A DNA stretch of 64,000 bases from Alopecurus myosuroides (taxonomy: Eukaryota; Streptophyta; Magnoliopsida; Poales; Poaceae), in contig CM054062.1 in assembly GCA_028641055.1 (NCBI GenBank), forward strand, positions 9,154,047 to 9,218,046. The letters run 5' to 3'. A program made the position numbers and the translations under genes. Below the pieces are notes generated by a model. That model saw only the letters and a program-made list of their open reading frames with translations. It ran no database searches and was not told where the DNA came from. Below, in pieces: positions 1-11,963 of the stretch (within the stretch, counting starts at the first letter, position 1; each line of letters begins with the position of its first letter).

Positions 1-147
1 TTTGTCCCCCAAAACTTGTAGGCGGTGGCGGCGGAGTTACGAAACTTTTCATGGAAAAAGGCTGGTTTATTTAGGGTTTATGCATGAGAGGGGGCATATA
101 TAGGCGAAAGGGCGATGGCGGTGGGGGCCCGAGGGGCCCACACCACC
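1..147 (-). mobile_element. Truncated 3' LTR of Athila-type element A
   Basis: The reverse complement matches the interior of the A-type LTR seen on the plus strand at about 8227-8360: both contain the cytosine-rich run before the AAACTTGTAG-like stretch, the TTTAGGGTTTATGC stretch and a GGGCCCACACCACC block. The LTR start (TGATACGTC) is missing. The sequence passes directly into internal DNA near 147, so the junction looks like a deletion. The LTR continues to the left of the window. Confidence 0.7.
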
Positions 148-1698
148 CAGGCGCATAATCATGCATAGCGACAAAAACATTATTAATCAAAGCATAAGTC
201 GTATTAAAAGTCAAAAACTAAATGATCATAGAGGCTATAAGTGACTTGTTTGTAGTCATAAACATGGTGTAAGCATGCGCCGGGTCAACCAAATAAAACA
301 TTCAAAGGGGAACACCACAAATTTATGCTTCAATGTGATAAAAACAACTCATGATTCTTTCAATGGAACATTAAACACTCTCAGCTATTTGAAACAAGTC
401 ATGCTACAAACATACTACTAGGCTTAGAATTAAAATAACATCTAACATGACATGAAAAAGTCTAGCCACAGTCTATACAAGCTTCTTTTTGCACCGTTAT
501 AAGCATGAAATATTTTACTCTTATCCAACACCAATTAACTTGTTTGAAACAACTATCATAGATAATATTCATCAAACACCAGAGAGCTAATCATATATAA
601 TTGAAGAAAACTAACAAGCTCTTAGCGAAATACGAGTGGAAAGTAAGGGCTAAATGCAGTACTAGCAAAAGGTGAACACTCACATAACCATAAGAGTGGA
701 AACCAGAGTGTTCTAAGCAATTAAAACGGAGTGTGTCTCTCTCCCACACAAGAATGATAGGTTCCAAATAAGTTTATTTCTGCAAGGAAAATAAAAGAAA
801 ACAAAATAAAAACAAACATACGCTCCAAGTAAAGTGCATATGATGTGACCGAATAAAAATATAGTTTCACTAGAAGTGACCTGATAAGTTGCTGATGAAG
901 AAGGGGATGCCTTGGGCATCCCCAAGCTTAGACGCTTGAGTCTTCTTAGAATTTGATGGGGTGACTCAGGGGGCATCCCCAAGCTTTGGATTTACACTCT
1001 TCTTGATCACATTATATCACCCTCTTCTCTTGACCCTTGAAAACTTCCTTCACACAACACTCAAAGTAATTCACATTAGAGGGTTAGTGCACAAAAAAAA
1101 ATCATGTGTTCTGCATGGGCACAAGTGTTATTGATACTTTTAAACATTAGCTACAGCCACTGATTTTTCGTGAAGCAAAGAAATCCACTCGACATAGTAA
1201 AAGAGAGAATGCAAGTAAAATGGTAGAATCTGCCAAAACCAGAACAGTTTGTAATGACAATTTTTTTGGGCACTTAAGTTAATCAAATCGAAAAACATAA
1301 ATAATTAAAAAGTTTTGTAATTAGCTGAGAAAATCACAAAAAGTTTCAAGTCATTCTGACCTTTCTGTGAATTATACGATTTTTTACGGTGGACAACAGA
1401 AATCTGTTTTCTGGGCAGAAATCCAAAACTAACTCCACTTTTCGCTAGAAACCTTACTGGGCACAACTAACACATGAAGATAAAGATACAAATGAGTTTC
1501 TACATATGTATACAACACCTTGACTGAAAGAAAACAGACAAAAACAAAGCAAAAATAAAACCATGGGTTATCTCCCAAGAAGTGTTTTTATTTAACGCCT
1601 TTTAGCTAGGCATGATTCTTATGATGCTCACATGAGAAATATAAATTGAAGCAAAAGAGAGCATCAGGAAGTACATATAAAACAAATTTAAGTCTAAC

Positions 1699-2730
1699 CT
1701 ACTTCCCATGAAAAAGAATCTTGTAGAAGAACAAGTCAATAAAGCACAAAGTAGCAAGCATAGGAAAGCAAAACAAATGCAACTTCAAAATTTTCAACAT
1801 AAACAGGGGAAACTTGATATTGTTGAGATGCATAAAATTATGTTTCCCTCTATCATAATAACTTATAGTAGCATCATGAATAAAATTAACAATATAACTA
1901 TCAGATAAAACATTGTTATCATGAGCCACATGCATAAAAGAATTAATACTCTCCACGTAAGCATAGCCACTCTCATTAATAGTAGTGGGAGAAAATTCAA
2001 CAAAATAGCTATCATTATCATTCTCATCACCATAATCATCAAATAGAGGTGCCATATTGTAATCATAATTAATTTTCTCCTCAATAGTAAGTGGAACTAG
2101 GATACCATAATAATTATAATCATCATATATTGGAAGAAAAGTATCATCAAAGAAAAATTCCTCCTCCAAACTTGGGGGGCTAAAAATATCATATTCATCA
2201 AAACTAGCTTCCCCAAGCTTAGAATTTTCCATAGCATTATCAATAACCGTGTTCAAAAAATTCATGCTAATAACATTGTTATCACTACTCCCTCCGTTCC
2301 TTGAAACAAGGCGTGAAATTTTCGGCCCGCATACCAAGGAGTCGTAGCGTGGCTGCAGTCTTTCCATACTTGCCCCTGTCTACCAAGCTATGCATGCATG
2401 TCTATACCCAATCGATTCCCTACATGCACTCTTAAAATAATGAAGGGAGGAAGAAATGGGAGACGTGGGAAGGTGGAGCCAATGGTTGCGCTGAGCAACC
2501 GCATGCAATGGTTAATACATGGGGGTAAAACCGGAAAGATGGGGCAAGATTGAGCTATGCACCTTGTTTTATGAAATTTTCCAAGAAAACGTATACGCCT
2601 TATTTCATGAAACAGAGGGAGTATTATGCAAACAAAATTCCATAGGATTTTTATTTTTCTCTTCAAAAGCATCATGTCCTAATTCAATATAAAGATTATA
2701 AAGCTCTCTCATATTTTTGTTGTTTTCCAT
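1699..2730 (-). pseudogene. ORF of unknown function in element A, split by a MITE
   Basis: The minus-strand reading frame opens with ATG at 2730-2728, 155 bp inside the primer-binding site. The protein starts MENNKNMREL and is rich in Asp, Glu and Tyr, with repeated EEE/DDYN-like stretches and the phrases SKLGEASFDEYD and IHDATISYY. The C-terminus is hydrophobic. I recognise it as a recurrent hypothetical protein of wheat Athila-type elements, not as Gag or Pol. A 334-bp Stowaway-like MITE with its TA duplication sits after about 36 codons. MITE plus one TA is 336 bp, a multiple of three, and the frames on either side are in register. No function is known to me. Confidence 0.55.
2288..2621. 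mobile_element. Stowaway-like MITE
   Basis: The ends are imperfect inverted repeats of about 26 bp that start CTCCCTCCGTTCC on the left and CTCCCTCTGTTTC on the reverse complement of the right, with about 22 of 26 positions matching. The element is flanked by TA on both sides (2286-2287 and 2622-2623), as expected for Tc1/mariner-type insertion. The length of 334 bp and lack of a transposase frame fit a non-autonomous Stowaway MITE. It interrupts the element-A ORF. Confidence 0.85.
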
Positions 2731-2884
2731 TAAGACTAACTAGTAAAAACAAAAACAAGGAACAAGTGAAAATAAGCCTAACTAGTGAAAATAAAAAACA
2801 AGAAACAAAAAGATATAATTGCAGAATCGAAAGGAAATAACTTCGAGCACTCACGCCCGAGGATGTGAGTACCTTTTACCTTAC

Positions 2885-2903
2885 CTCCCCGGCAACGGCG
2901 CCA
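2885..2903 (-). other. Primer-binding site of element A
   Basis: On the minus strand this reads TGGCGCCGTTGCCGGGGAG, the tRNA-Asp-type primer site typical of the Athila lineage. It lies 10 bases inside the LTR terminus at 2914. Confidence 0.85.
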
Positions 2904-2913
2904 GAAAAGATCT

Positions 2914-3843
2914 TGATGTTTACGCACGCTTTTATCCTTGTAGACAGTGTTGGGCCTCCAAGTGCAAAAGTTTGTAGAACAACATCAAGTTTCCCTTAAG
3001 TGGATCACCCGAGGTTTATCGAACTCAGGGAGGAAGAGGTCAAAGATATCCCTCTCAAGCAACCCTGCAATTACGATACAAGAAGTCTCTTGTGTCCCAC
3101 ACACACCTAATATAATTGTCAGTTGTATAGGTGCACTAGTTTGGCGAAGATAGAGTAAAATACAAGTAGTATGGATGATTATAAGTGATAATAGCAATCT
3201 GAAATAAAGATGGAAGCAAGCAAACATGCAACAAAACTGATTGAAAACGGTGTTTCAATGCTTAGAAACAAGGCCTAGGGATCATACTTTCACTAGTGGA
3301 CACTCTCAAAAATGATAACATAATTGAATGCATAAATATCTCTCTTCACTACGCTACTCCGAACCAATCTCCTGTCGAATAAAGAACACAATTCCATGCG
3401 TAGGGCTGTAACAACACTCCTCAAGTCTGTGTTCCCTCTCTATGGCTCCAAATTAGTACTAAACAAATGCCACAATTTCATAGGGTCATCTAACACAAAA
3501 TATATCATGCTAAACCACATGGTGCACACACTGCCACCTTTACACCGTGCTTAAAGTGTCTATGGAGATCTCATAACAAAACCACTTGAGTAGCATAACA
3601 TATTAAGTGTAACATCTACTTATTCAACTAGATTACAAAGCTCATGATCATATAAAGATCACACCATGGGAGAGAGAGATGAAACACATAGCTACCGGTA
3701 GAGCCCTCAGCCCGGGGGGAAACTACTTCCTCCTCGTCATAGGAAATAGAAACGGCGATGAAGATGGTGGTGGAGTCGATGGAGATGGCTCCGGGGGCAC
3801 TTCCCCGTCGTGACAGGGTGCCAGAACAAAGATTTATGTCCCC
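2914..3843 (-). mobile_element. 5' LTR of element A, PBS-proximal part
   Basis: The minus-strand LTR end (…GTAAACATCA) lies at 2914 next to the primer site. The sequence aligns with the plus-strand solo LTR at about 8380-9245 and 28228-28300. The LTR stops at 3843, where element B begins. The five bases 3839-3843 (TCCCC) match, with one change, TCCCT at 33944-33948, where the same LTR resumes. Without B the LTR is about 1.17 kb. Confidence 0.8.
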
Positions 3844-5161
3844 TGGTGACCCACAAGTATAGGGGATCGCAACAGTCTTCGAGGGAAGTAAAACCCAAAT
3901 CTATTGATTCGTCACAGGGGGAGCCAAAGAATATTTGTGAGCCTTAACAAGTGAGTTGTCAATTCACCTGCACCTGAAAGTGGACTTGTTCGCAGTGATT
4001 TATCAGTAGTAACAGTTTTATAGTAGAAGCAGTAGTGAAATAGGGATAGATGAACAGACGTTGCATGGATAAGATAGTTCATATAATAATCAAGACATGG
4101 GCATTGAAGATAAATAAGATAAAGCATCCAAGTACTAAGTAACCATATGCATGTGTTCCGTAAATACTCGTACGTGCTCGCAATGAGAAGTTGCACAACA
4201 TCTTTTGTCCTACCAACCCGTTTTCAGCGGGGCCTCAAGGGAACTACTGGTAATTAAAGTGTTCCTTGTAATAGAACACCGGAGCAAAGCATTAACACTC
4301 CATGAACACATGTGATCCTCACATCACAGCCATCCCCTCCAGTTGTCCCAATTTCTGTCACTTCGGGGCCTCGGGTTCCGAACAACGATATGTGTAAAAA
4401 ACTTGCAGGTATGATCAAGAAACAATAATTATCATCATGATTCAATAAAATTTTCAGATCTGAGATCATGGCACTCGGGCCCAAAGTGGCAAGCACTAAG
4501 CATAACAAGTTGCAACAATGTCAATAGCACTAATAGAGGATACTAGGCACTATGCCCTAACATTCACTACATTATTACATGATCAATCTCATCCAATCCC
4601 TACCATCCCTTTCAGCCTATAGCGGGGGAATTACTCACACATGGATGGGGGAAAATGGATGGTCGATGGAGAGGTGGTTGTGATGACGATGACGATGACG
4701 ATGATCTTCTCCAATTCCCCTTCACGGCAGGGTGCCAGAACGGAGTTTCTGAACCCCTAAAAAGGATTCGCGATGGCGGCAGCGCTACAGACTTCTTTCT
4801 GGAAAACGATCGAATCCCCTCAGGGTTTTAGGTTTCAGGGCATATATAGTCGAAAGGGGAGTCCGAGGGGTGTGGGAGTGGCCCACACCACCATGTGTCG
4901 CAGCCTAGGGGGGCGCGCCAGGGGGTGGTGTGGCCCCTCTCTGGCCCCCTTCTGGCTCCCGGGGTATTCCGGTGTTTTAAGACCGATGGGGTCTTTTCTG
5001 GGCAATTTCCTGAAAGTTGATTTTTCAGCACAAAAACGAGACACCAAAGTAATTCTGCTGAAAATAGCGTTAGTTCGTGTTAGTTGCATTTAGAACACAC
5101 AAGTTTAGAGGGAAAACATCAACAAAGTGTTTGAAAATGTAGATACGTTTTTGACGTATCA
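3844..5161 (-). repeat. 3' LTR of element B
   Basis: The minus-strand start TGATACGTCAAAAACG lies at 5161 and the end …TTGTGGGTCACCA at 3844. It pairs with the LTR at 32582-33943. It differs by many scattered substitutions and lacks about 50 bp that the other copy carries near 32760-32830 (the TAGCAGCAG…AAGTAAACAG stretch), so B is much older than D1 or D2. Confidence 0.8.
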
Positions 5162-5180
5162 ACTCTCCCCAAGCTTAGCT
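5162..5180 (-). other. Polypurine tract of element B
   Basis: On the minus strand the bases before the 3' LTR read AAGCTTGGGGAGAGTT and abut TGATACG of the LTR. This is the expected place and composition for the plus-strand primer of an LTR retrotransposon. Confidence 0.75.
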
Positions 5181-7066
5181 TGTTGCTTGTCCTCAATCAA
5201 TTCAGTTAACAACTGAGTGCGATAAAAGAACTTTTACGAACACATTTGCTTAATATGATGTAAATATACTCACTATATGATCAAATACTTAATTATGCTC
5301 ATGATAAAATACATGCAAGATACTGTCACTTAATAGCTATGCAAACCATAAAGAGGATAGCAACATATTAATAATAAACAACATGAAGCAAAACTATTTG
5401 CAAGTTTGTAATATTCATAATAGGATCTGATAAAGTGGTATCTCGCTTGCCCTTATGTGTGGGGCAAAACATAAATGCCAGGGCACCTTTGAAGTTCAAG
5501 GGAAGACTAGAAGTAAAGATATCAAAGATACAAGTATCAAAGTTATACCACAATCAACCATGCTTTGGGACAAACACATCACACTAAGAATGACAATTAT
5601 GCTCTCAAGAAGGTGCTCAAAGAATATGGTGGAGACTCAACATAAAAGTAAAAGAAAGGCCATTCGCGGAGGGAAGCAGGGATCACTCATGTGCTAGAGC
5701 TTTTATTTTATTAAACATAGGTACTAAAAGTTTGACACTCCTCCCATCCATCTTACACAAACCATGGCTAACTGAATCCTCGGGTGCCTGCCGACAATCA
5801 CATACCATGAAGGAGTGTCTATATTTTAAGAGAGGTGTATGCTAGTGTCAACAAATGGTAAACAGAAAATACAGTACGTCACAAGACAACTAGATTTCAC
5901 AAGAGTGGTTCCCATATGAAGGACGCATCTGGGTAGAAGGTCATCCCTCTTTCTCTTTTGTTTACACAATTATGCTTTGACTGGTAAATCAGGGGCAAAA
6001 ATAGTGAAGAGAATTTGTTTGCATTAATTTGGGGTTGGGCACCCTGCTGCCAGCTCTTCTATCAATTGGATAAGCGGATGAAGCCACCAGTCCAGTGTGT
6101 GAAATCCAATCAATAAGTGAGATAAAGATTCTCTATTTACGTCCTCATGAGCAAAAACAAGAACACAAAACATGAGTAATTTTGAAAGTTTTAAAGGTAG
6201 CACATGAGCAATTTACTTTGGAGTGGCAGTTAAATACCACATGGGAGTTTATAGTGGACTCTGTGGAATAACTTGGTTTTCAGCAATTTGGAGGCATGAG
6301 TAGAGCTCATACTCGGTGCAAGTGAAGGCTAGCAATAGACTGGGAAGCGACATTCAAGAGAGCAATAATTACCATAATCATGTTTGCGACAAAGTAAAAT
6401 TAACTGAGGCATAAAATTGATACTAGAACTCTGAGGCAAAATAAATCATCGAGGCTTATTGACTTCTTATTTTCAGTCTTAGAATGCATGAGCATGTGCC
6501 AAGTCGATTCAAATGAAACAGTCAGAGGAGGCTACCACAATGTCATACCCTTGTACGAATAGAACAACGCGAACAAATATTTATACGACAAGTCATTTAC
6601 TTTTAATAAATTGGAACAAAACATGAGAGAGCACGAACTATTAAGCAGTCATTAAGTCACATATATCTTATACGAACAAACTAAGCATGCTCACATGGAT
6701 GGATATATGTACAAAAATGAAAGCAAATAGAGTTCATACCAGCCTCTCACCACAACTTGAATTGTCATAGATCGTCACTATTGCTCTTCACTTGTGGATC
6801 GAATAATATATAATGAAAACCAAGCTCCAATGGAGTCACGGACGACTGCTGAACTCTGTAGAAAACTTTACAACACAAAAGAAGAAGAACAGATATTTTT
6901 GGGTTTTTCAATTCAAGCACAAGCAAAGGAGAACAAGCAAACAAAGCAAAAAAAAATGGGTTTTTTGAAATGAAACAAGAACAAAAGAAAGCAAGCAAAG
7001 AAACAAAACAAAATAATTTTGGGGTTTTGAATATTAAACTGCAACTAAAGGATAAAGCAAACCAAC
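5181..7066 (-). mobile_element. Long 3' untranslated internal region of element B
   Basis: This stretch of about 1.9 kb lies between the env-position ORF and the polypurine tract. Both strands are broken by frequent stops and I find no conserved protein motif. It is AT-rich and turns purine-rich toward 6900-7270. It belongs to B, because no LTR or target duplication interrupts it. Confidence 0.55.
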
Positions 7067-7270
7067 CTAAGAAACAAATAGAGAGAAACAACATAAATAT
7101 TTTTGGTCTTTTTGTGTTTTGGAAAGCGAAAACAAAACAATAAAAACAAAAGAAATGAAAGAAACAAAAACAAGCGAAAGAAACAAAAAGAAGCGAAAGA
7201 AATGAAAAGAAGCGAAAGAAATGAAAACAAGTGAAAAGAAATGAAAAGAAGTGAAAAGAAAACATGGATA
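6945..7270. repeat. Purine-rich degenerate tandem repeat
   Basis: The plus strand consists almost entirely of A and G with units such as GAAAGAAATGAAAAGAAGC. The most regular part is about 7150-7265, with a period near 19-20 bp. The Phe/Leu/Ser-rich minus-strand frame across it is a by-product of composition. Confidence 0.6.
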
Positions 7271-7873
7271 GACAAAGAACCGATCGAAACATGATATATA
7301 AATGAGTGTGATGTCGGTATACCTCCCCCCAAGCTTAGGCTTTTGACCTAAGTGGAGATCAATCACCAAGGGGACCATGAGGTGGCGCCCCCGTAGTATG
7401 CTGAGGAGGAACCCTCCTCCTGATATGTGCTCGAGGATGCGCTGGTGTACTGCGTGTTGTGGTCTTCGGGGGGCGTCTCGCCTCTCCTGCTGCCGGTAAA
7501 ACTCCGTAAGGCTCAGATGCTCGTCTACCTCCTCCTTGGAGAGCGACCATGGTGACATGTCAATCTTAAACAAAACAGGTTGTGGGAAAGTAACTTTTCG
7601 CTCCTCTCCATCTATATATAAAACTCTATATACTAAACGTTCAGCAGTAGAGTTAGCAGTGACAAACTGACGGGACTTCATGGCAACAAGGTTAAGTCTA
7701 TAGGGAGCAATCAATTCATCATCAAGAGCAATAGAAAATTTTAAAGCAGTTGCTATATGTAGCAATAATGCCCCCAAAAATAGGTCCCTTGGCAGCAAGG
7801 CAGCATGCAACAAGTGCACCAAGGTTATACCTCGTGCTACGGTTCAGCGCAACATCAATGAAAGCAAGGTGGT
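7067..7873 (-). pseudogene. Env-position ORF of element B, C-terminal part
   Basis: This minus-strand frame continues the ORF that starts at 28902 and is split by the nested stack at 7874-28305. It contains phrases such as HLLHAALLPRDLFLGALLLH, MKSRQFVTANSTAERLVYRV and DMSPWSLSKEEVDEHLSLTE. I recall equivalents in the third ORF of wheat Athila-type elements, which sits where env sits in retroviruses. I see no signal peptide or clear membrane anchor, so the label is positional. An AAGCTTGGGGGG motif at 7327-7338, resembling a second polypurine tract, falls near the end of the recognisable part. Past it the frame enters the purine-rich repeat and is unlikely to be coding. Confidence 0.5.
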
Positions 7874-9245
7874 TGATACGTCTCCAACGTATCTATAATT
7901 TTTGATGCTCCATGATGATATTATGCCAATTGCTACATGTTTTCTCCCTTCTTTATAGCATTTTTACACGTTTTCTGGGACTAACCTATTAACAAGATGC
8001 CAAGTGCCAGTTCCCTGTTTTCTGCTGTTTTTAGTTTCAAAAAAGTTGTTCTGGAAATATTCTCGGAATTGGACAATTCGAAAACCAGAAGTCTTAGAAG
8101 TCCCGGAAGCTTCCAAAAGTCCCGAAGAGCCCCGGAGGGGGGCCACAGGGTGGCCACACCATGGGGTGGCGCGGATCCCCTGTCCGCGTTACCTGGTGGT
8201 GTGCCCCCCTGGCCGTGCCGGCTAGTGGTGTGGGCCCCTCGGGCGCCCACCGATGTTGCCCTTTCACATATATATTCCCCCCGAGGCATAAACCCTAGAC
8301 ACATCGACCTTTTTCACAAAATACATCCGTAGCTCCGCTGCCGCCACCTACAAGTTTCGGGGGACAGATCTCTAGTCTGACACCCTGTCGAGACGGGGAA
8401 GTGCCCCCAGAAGCCATCTCCATCGACTCCACCGCCATCTCCATCGTCATTGATGTCTCCTATGATGAGGAGGGAGTAGTTCTCCCCCAAGGCTGAGGGC
8501 TCTATCGGTAGCTATGTGTTTCATCTCTCTCTCCCATGGTGTGATCTATATGTGATCGTGAGATTTGTAATATAGTTGAATTCTTAGATATTATTCTTCA
8601 TCTATTATGCTACTCAAGTGGTTTTTGTTATGAGATCTCCGTAAACACTTTGATCACGGTGTAAAGGTAACAGTGTGTGCACCGTGTGGTTTAGCATTAT
8701 ATTTATATTTTGTGTTGGATAACCCTATGAAATTGTGGTGTTTGCGTGGAACCATCTGGGTCACATGGTGATAGCATGGGGGTTACTTAGTTGGGAAAGT
8801 GCTTACTCTGAGGAGTGATGTTAAAGCCCTACGCATGGATTGGTGTTGTTATTCGACCGGAGAGTGGTTTGGAGTAGCATAGTGAAGAGATGGTATCTAT
8901 TAATTCAATTATGTTTTCATTGTTGAGAGTGTCCTCTAGTGAAAGTAGGAGCCCTAGGCCTTATTTCCAAGCATTGAAACACCATTTTCCGCCTGTTCTG
9001 CTACATGTTTGCTTGCTGCCATTTTTATTTCAGATTGCTATTATCACTTATTATCATCCATATTGCTTGCATTTTACTCTCTCTTCGCCGAACTAGTGCA
9101 CCTATACAACTGACAATTGTATTAGGTGTGTTGGGGACACAAGAGACTTCTTGTATGTTAATTGCAGGGTTTCTTGAGAGGGATATCTTTGACCTCTACC
9201 TCCCTGAGTTCGATAAACCTTGGGTAATCCACTTAAGGGAAACTT
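7874..9245 (+). mobile_element. Solo LTR A-prime (Athila-type), left part
   Basis: The LTR starts TGATACGTCTCCAACGTATC at 7874 and resumes after element C at 28228, ending …ATAGACATCA at 28300. The five bases before it (7869-7873) and after it (28301-28305) are both GTGGT. There is no primer site, internal region or second LTR between the duplications, so this is a solo LTR of about 1.45 kb, left by recombination between the LTRs of a full element. It is the same family as the LTR of element A but in the opposite orientation. Confidence 0.88.
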
Positions 9246-11309
9246 TGTAGCATCCCAACTTTTAATAAAGATGGAATACCTGTGTTATTGTGCTAGTCCA
9301 TGGATCAATTGCTAGCACCACAGTACAAAATGAAATATCATGCAAATGCATCAAATTCTATTACATCGCATGATCCAGTCTTTACAACATAGGATTACAA
9401 CTTGCATAGTCTTAGAAGACTAGCAGAAAACAAAGAAATACAGCGGAAAACATAGTACAACATTGAGCCCATCTTCTTCATGTGCCACAGGAAAAACATG
9501 TTGGCGATAGTCTCGAGATCCTAAACGAAATCCTCACTCGTCATCAGAAATATCTGCAATATGGAATTTGCAGCCACAAGGGAGTCAATACAATTTAATG
9601 TATTGGCAAGTAACACTATGGTGGATATAAATGGCAAGACTAATACTACATGCTTATTTGGCTGAGTGGAGTTTTGGCTAAGTTTGCATAAAGCCAGTTT
9701 TCTCCTATCACTTTTGTAAAACAAACCTTTCTTTTCAAAAGGGTGGCAACATTGTATTAAGATCCAAGCACCACAATACTGTTCACTTGGTCAAAATTTT
9801 ACTTATTGAAATTGATGATGAGATTCTTCCGTCAATCCTTGTCCAGCTGCTCATAGTTGTCCATAACCGGGGACACGGCTAAGATCTTAGTTTGTTAACT
9901 CTGCAGAGTTTGTGCACTTTCACCTTCAGACTCAAATCAGCCCAAACATCCTATACACCCTGAGTGCATTAAGGAAAGGAGAAGATTGAGACGAGATCTT
10001 TCAGAAGAAATTCCACCACCGTTTGGCTTACCCGTGCCACCTATAATTATGCTACATCTGCTGGTAAGCCTAGTGAGTTCATTCAACTTAGTTGATCAAG
10101 ACAGAGCCCATATGACTAAAGGCTGCACGGGAAGCTACTAAACTTAGAAGGACATAGTAATCTCTTTGTTCCTGGGTGGCCATCCTCAAATGACAACCTC
10201 AAGTGGAATAACCCTTAGACAAGGGCCCTGAGGCAACACTCAACATAAACCAGTCTTACCACTTCCACCCAGGTGGTTCATTCATTGGTTATACTTAGAG
10301 TTTTTCCTCAACATCTAGTAAAACAAATTTTGTAGCATGGCAAAGCATCTAAAAGTACCAAGGCATCAAAATAACAAGGTATAAGGATGGCTACACACTA
10401 CTAGGATATAGCATAGCATAATATAACTTATTAAAATTTCCTATCTTGCATACTACTCAAAATCAACTAATGCATATCGAAAATAATGGGTGGTTGATGA
10501 TGTGTTACTTGCCTTGTTGAAGTTGGTGAAGAATTCACACTCCCTTCACAAAAGATCGTCGCTCTCCGTGCAATCTATTCATTTAAAACACAATAACAAA
10601 ATAAACAAGCATCCTAACAAACAAACAAACATACAAGTGTAGAAAACATACATAGCAACTAACATATCAAAAGGGGCTTAACCAAGTTGACTAGGACAAG
10701 GTCAAGATTTGAGTTCAATAATTGTTAAGGAAACTCCAAGGTTTTACTTGGGACGGACTAGGTTGAGTTTGATGTGATCTAACTTTATTATAAACATACT
10801 TGTCGAGGAAGTTCCAAGAGTTCACTAAGAATAAACATATTACTTCTTCAACTAAAGTAATACATGCAAACACTTGGTCATATTCACCTTCAAAAACAAT
10901 TGAGTGACTATGTTAGTATTTTCCATTGTGGTTAGGGTAGGTCTACTAACTTCATCATCAAAGGGAAAATATTACTAAGTCTTGGGTTTTCCATTTGGGT
11001 CAATGGTTGGACAAAAATAACTTGTTCCTCTTCAACTTGGGTGGATTGCTCCAAGTCCTCACATGCTTGTCTTCTTGAAGATCATCTTCATGCTTCTATT
11101 GTAGTCTTGTTCCTTGGATGGATTCTTCTCTTGGTCTTGATAAATTCTTCAGGGCTTTCACTTCACTAATTGGTTTGGGTATGGGATGGGCACAAATACC
11201 ACTAAGTCAAATTGGAAAGAAAAAAAGAAGAAAGATAGAAAGAGAGAGGGAGATGTTTCTTCTGGATTTCTTCACACTTGTACTTCCTTGAGTTGCTTCT
11301 AGTGGTGGA
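9246..11309 (-). mobile_element. Solo LTR C, distal (3') part
   Basis: C begins TGTAGCATCCC at 9246 and ends GGGATGTTACA at 28222, with AACTT on both sides (9241-9245 and 28223-28227). It is interrupted by D1, flanked by GTGGA. The two parts add to 4691 bp. The terminal inverted repeat and the layout (AT-rich start, GC-rich leader, AT-rich remainder on the minus strand) match the large chromovirus LTRs of D1 and D2, and no internal region is present. I therefore read C as a minus-strand solo LTR of a related family. This part is AT-rich and contains no gene. Confidence 0.75.
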
Positions 11310-11963
11310 TGTAACATCCAAGTATGAAAACCCTTAGTTGTTTTACTTGTTGTTTTTATTTAAGCAATGCATCATATCATCATCCTCATATTTATTTCTG
11401 TTTGCATTGTTTTCATATGAAATTTAAACTTGTTATCAACTTCTGTTTTCACACTTGTCTGTTACAACCTTTCAAATAAAGAAGCGCAAACTAAAAACCT
11501 CTTTTGTTTTCAAGCAACTCATTATAATTCACCTTTTAAGTTGTTGCTAAAATCAATTGCTCAATTTAATCAATTATTTCCAAGTCTTTCCCAAACTCAA
11601 AACAATTCTCAAATCATCAATCCTTTGAATCCATGAAGTTATCACAACTTGGTATTCTTCAAAAACATTCTAAACCCTAGGGGAAACCCTATTGATTTTG
11701 CCTTGTTTTTCCAATAATAAATAATATGGCAATTTTCACTTAATTTGGTTCAATTTTGAAACAGCAATCAAACATTTGAAATTTTGAAAACCAAAAATAC
11801 CAAATGGTTTCTTTTCACCTAAGAAGCTTACCCAAATTTTTTCCAAAATTTTATCTAAGTTAAAACCTATTTATTTCATCCAAAAGCATTTGCTACAAAA
11901 AAAAACAGCACATCTCATAATACAAAAAAAAGAAGAGCAAAACGTTTCAACCAGGTGGGGGAG

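Larger units (their letters stand above)
148..2884 (-). mobile_element. Internal region of Athila-type element A
   Basis: This minus-strand internal DNA lies between the primer-binding site of A (2885-2903) and its truncated 3' LTR. Apart from the ORF at 1699-2730 I see no coding sequence: 148-1698 is AT-rich with scattered stops. Two CATCCCCAAGCTT-like motifs (917-931 and 974-987) resemble polypurine tracts on the minus strand. No RT, RNase H or integrase motif is visible, so A appears non-autonomous. The arrangement resembles the abundant Sabrina-like elements of wheat, a name I give from memory only. Confidence 0.6.

Noticed and set aside
6765..7332. Phe/Leu/Ser-rich minus-strand frames
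   Set aside because: They translate the purine-rich repeat and have no conserved motif; the composition explains the open frame.
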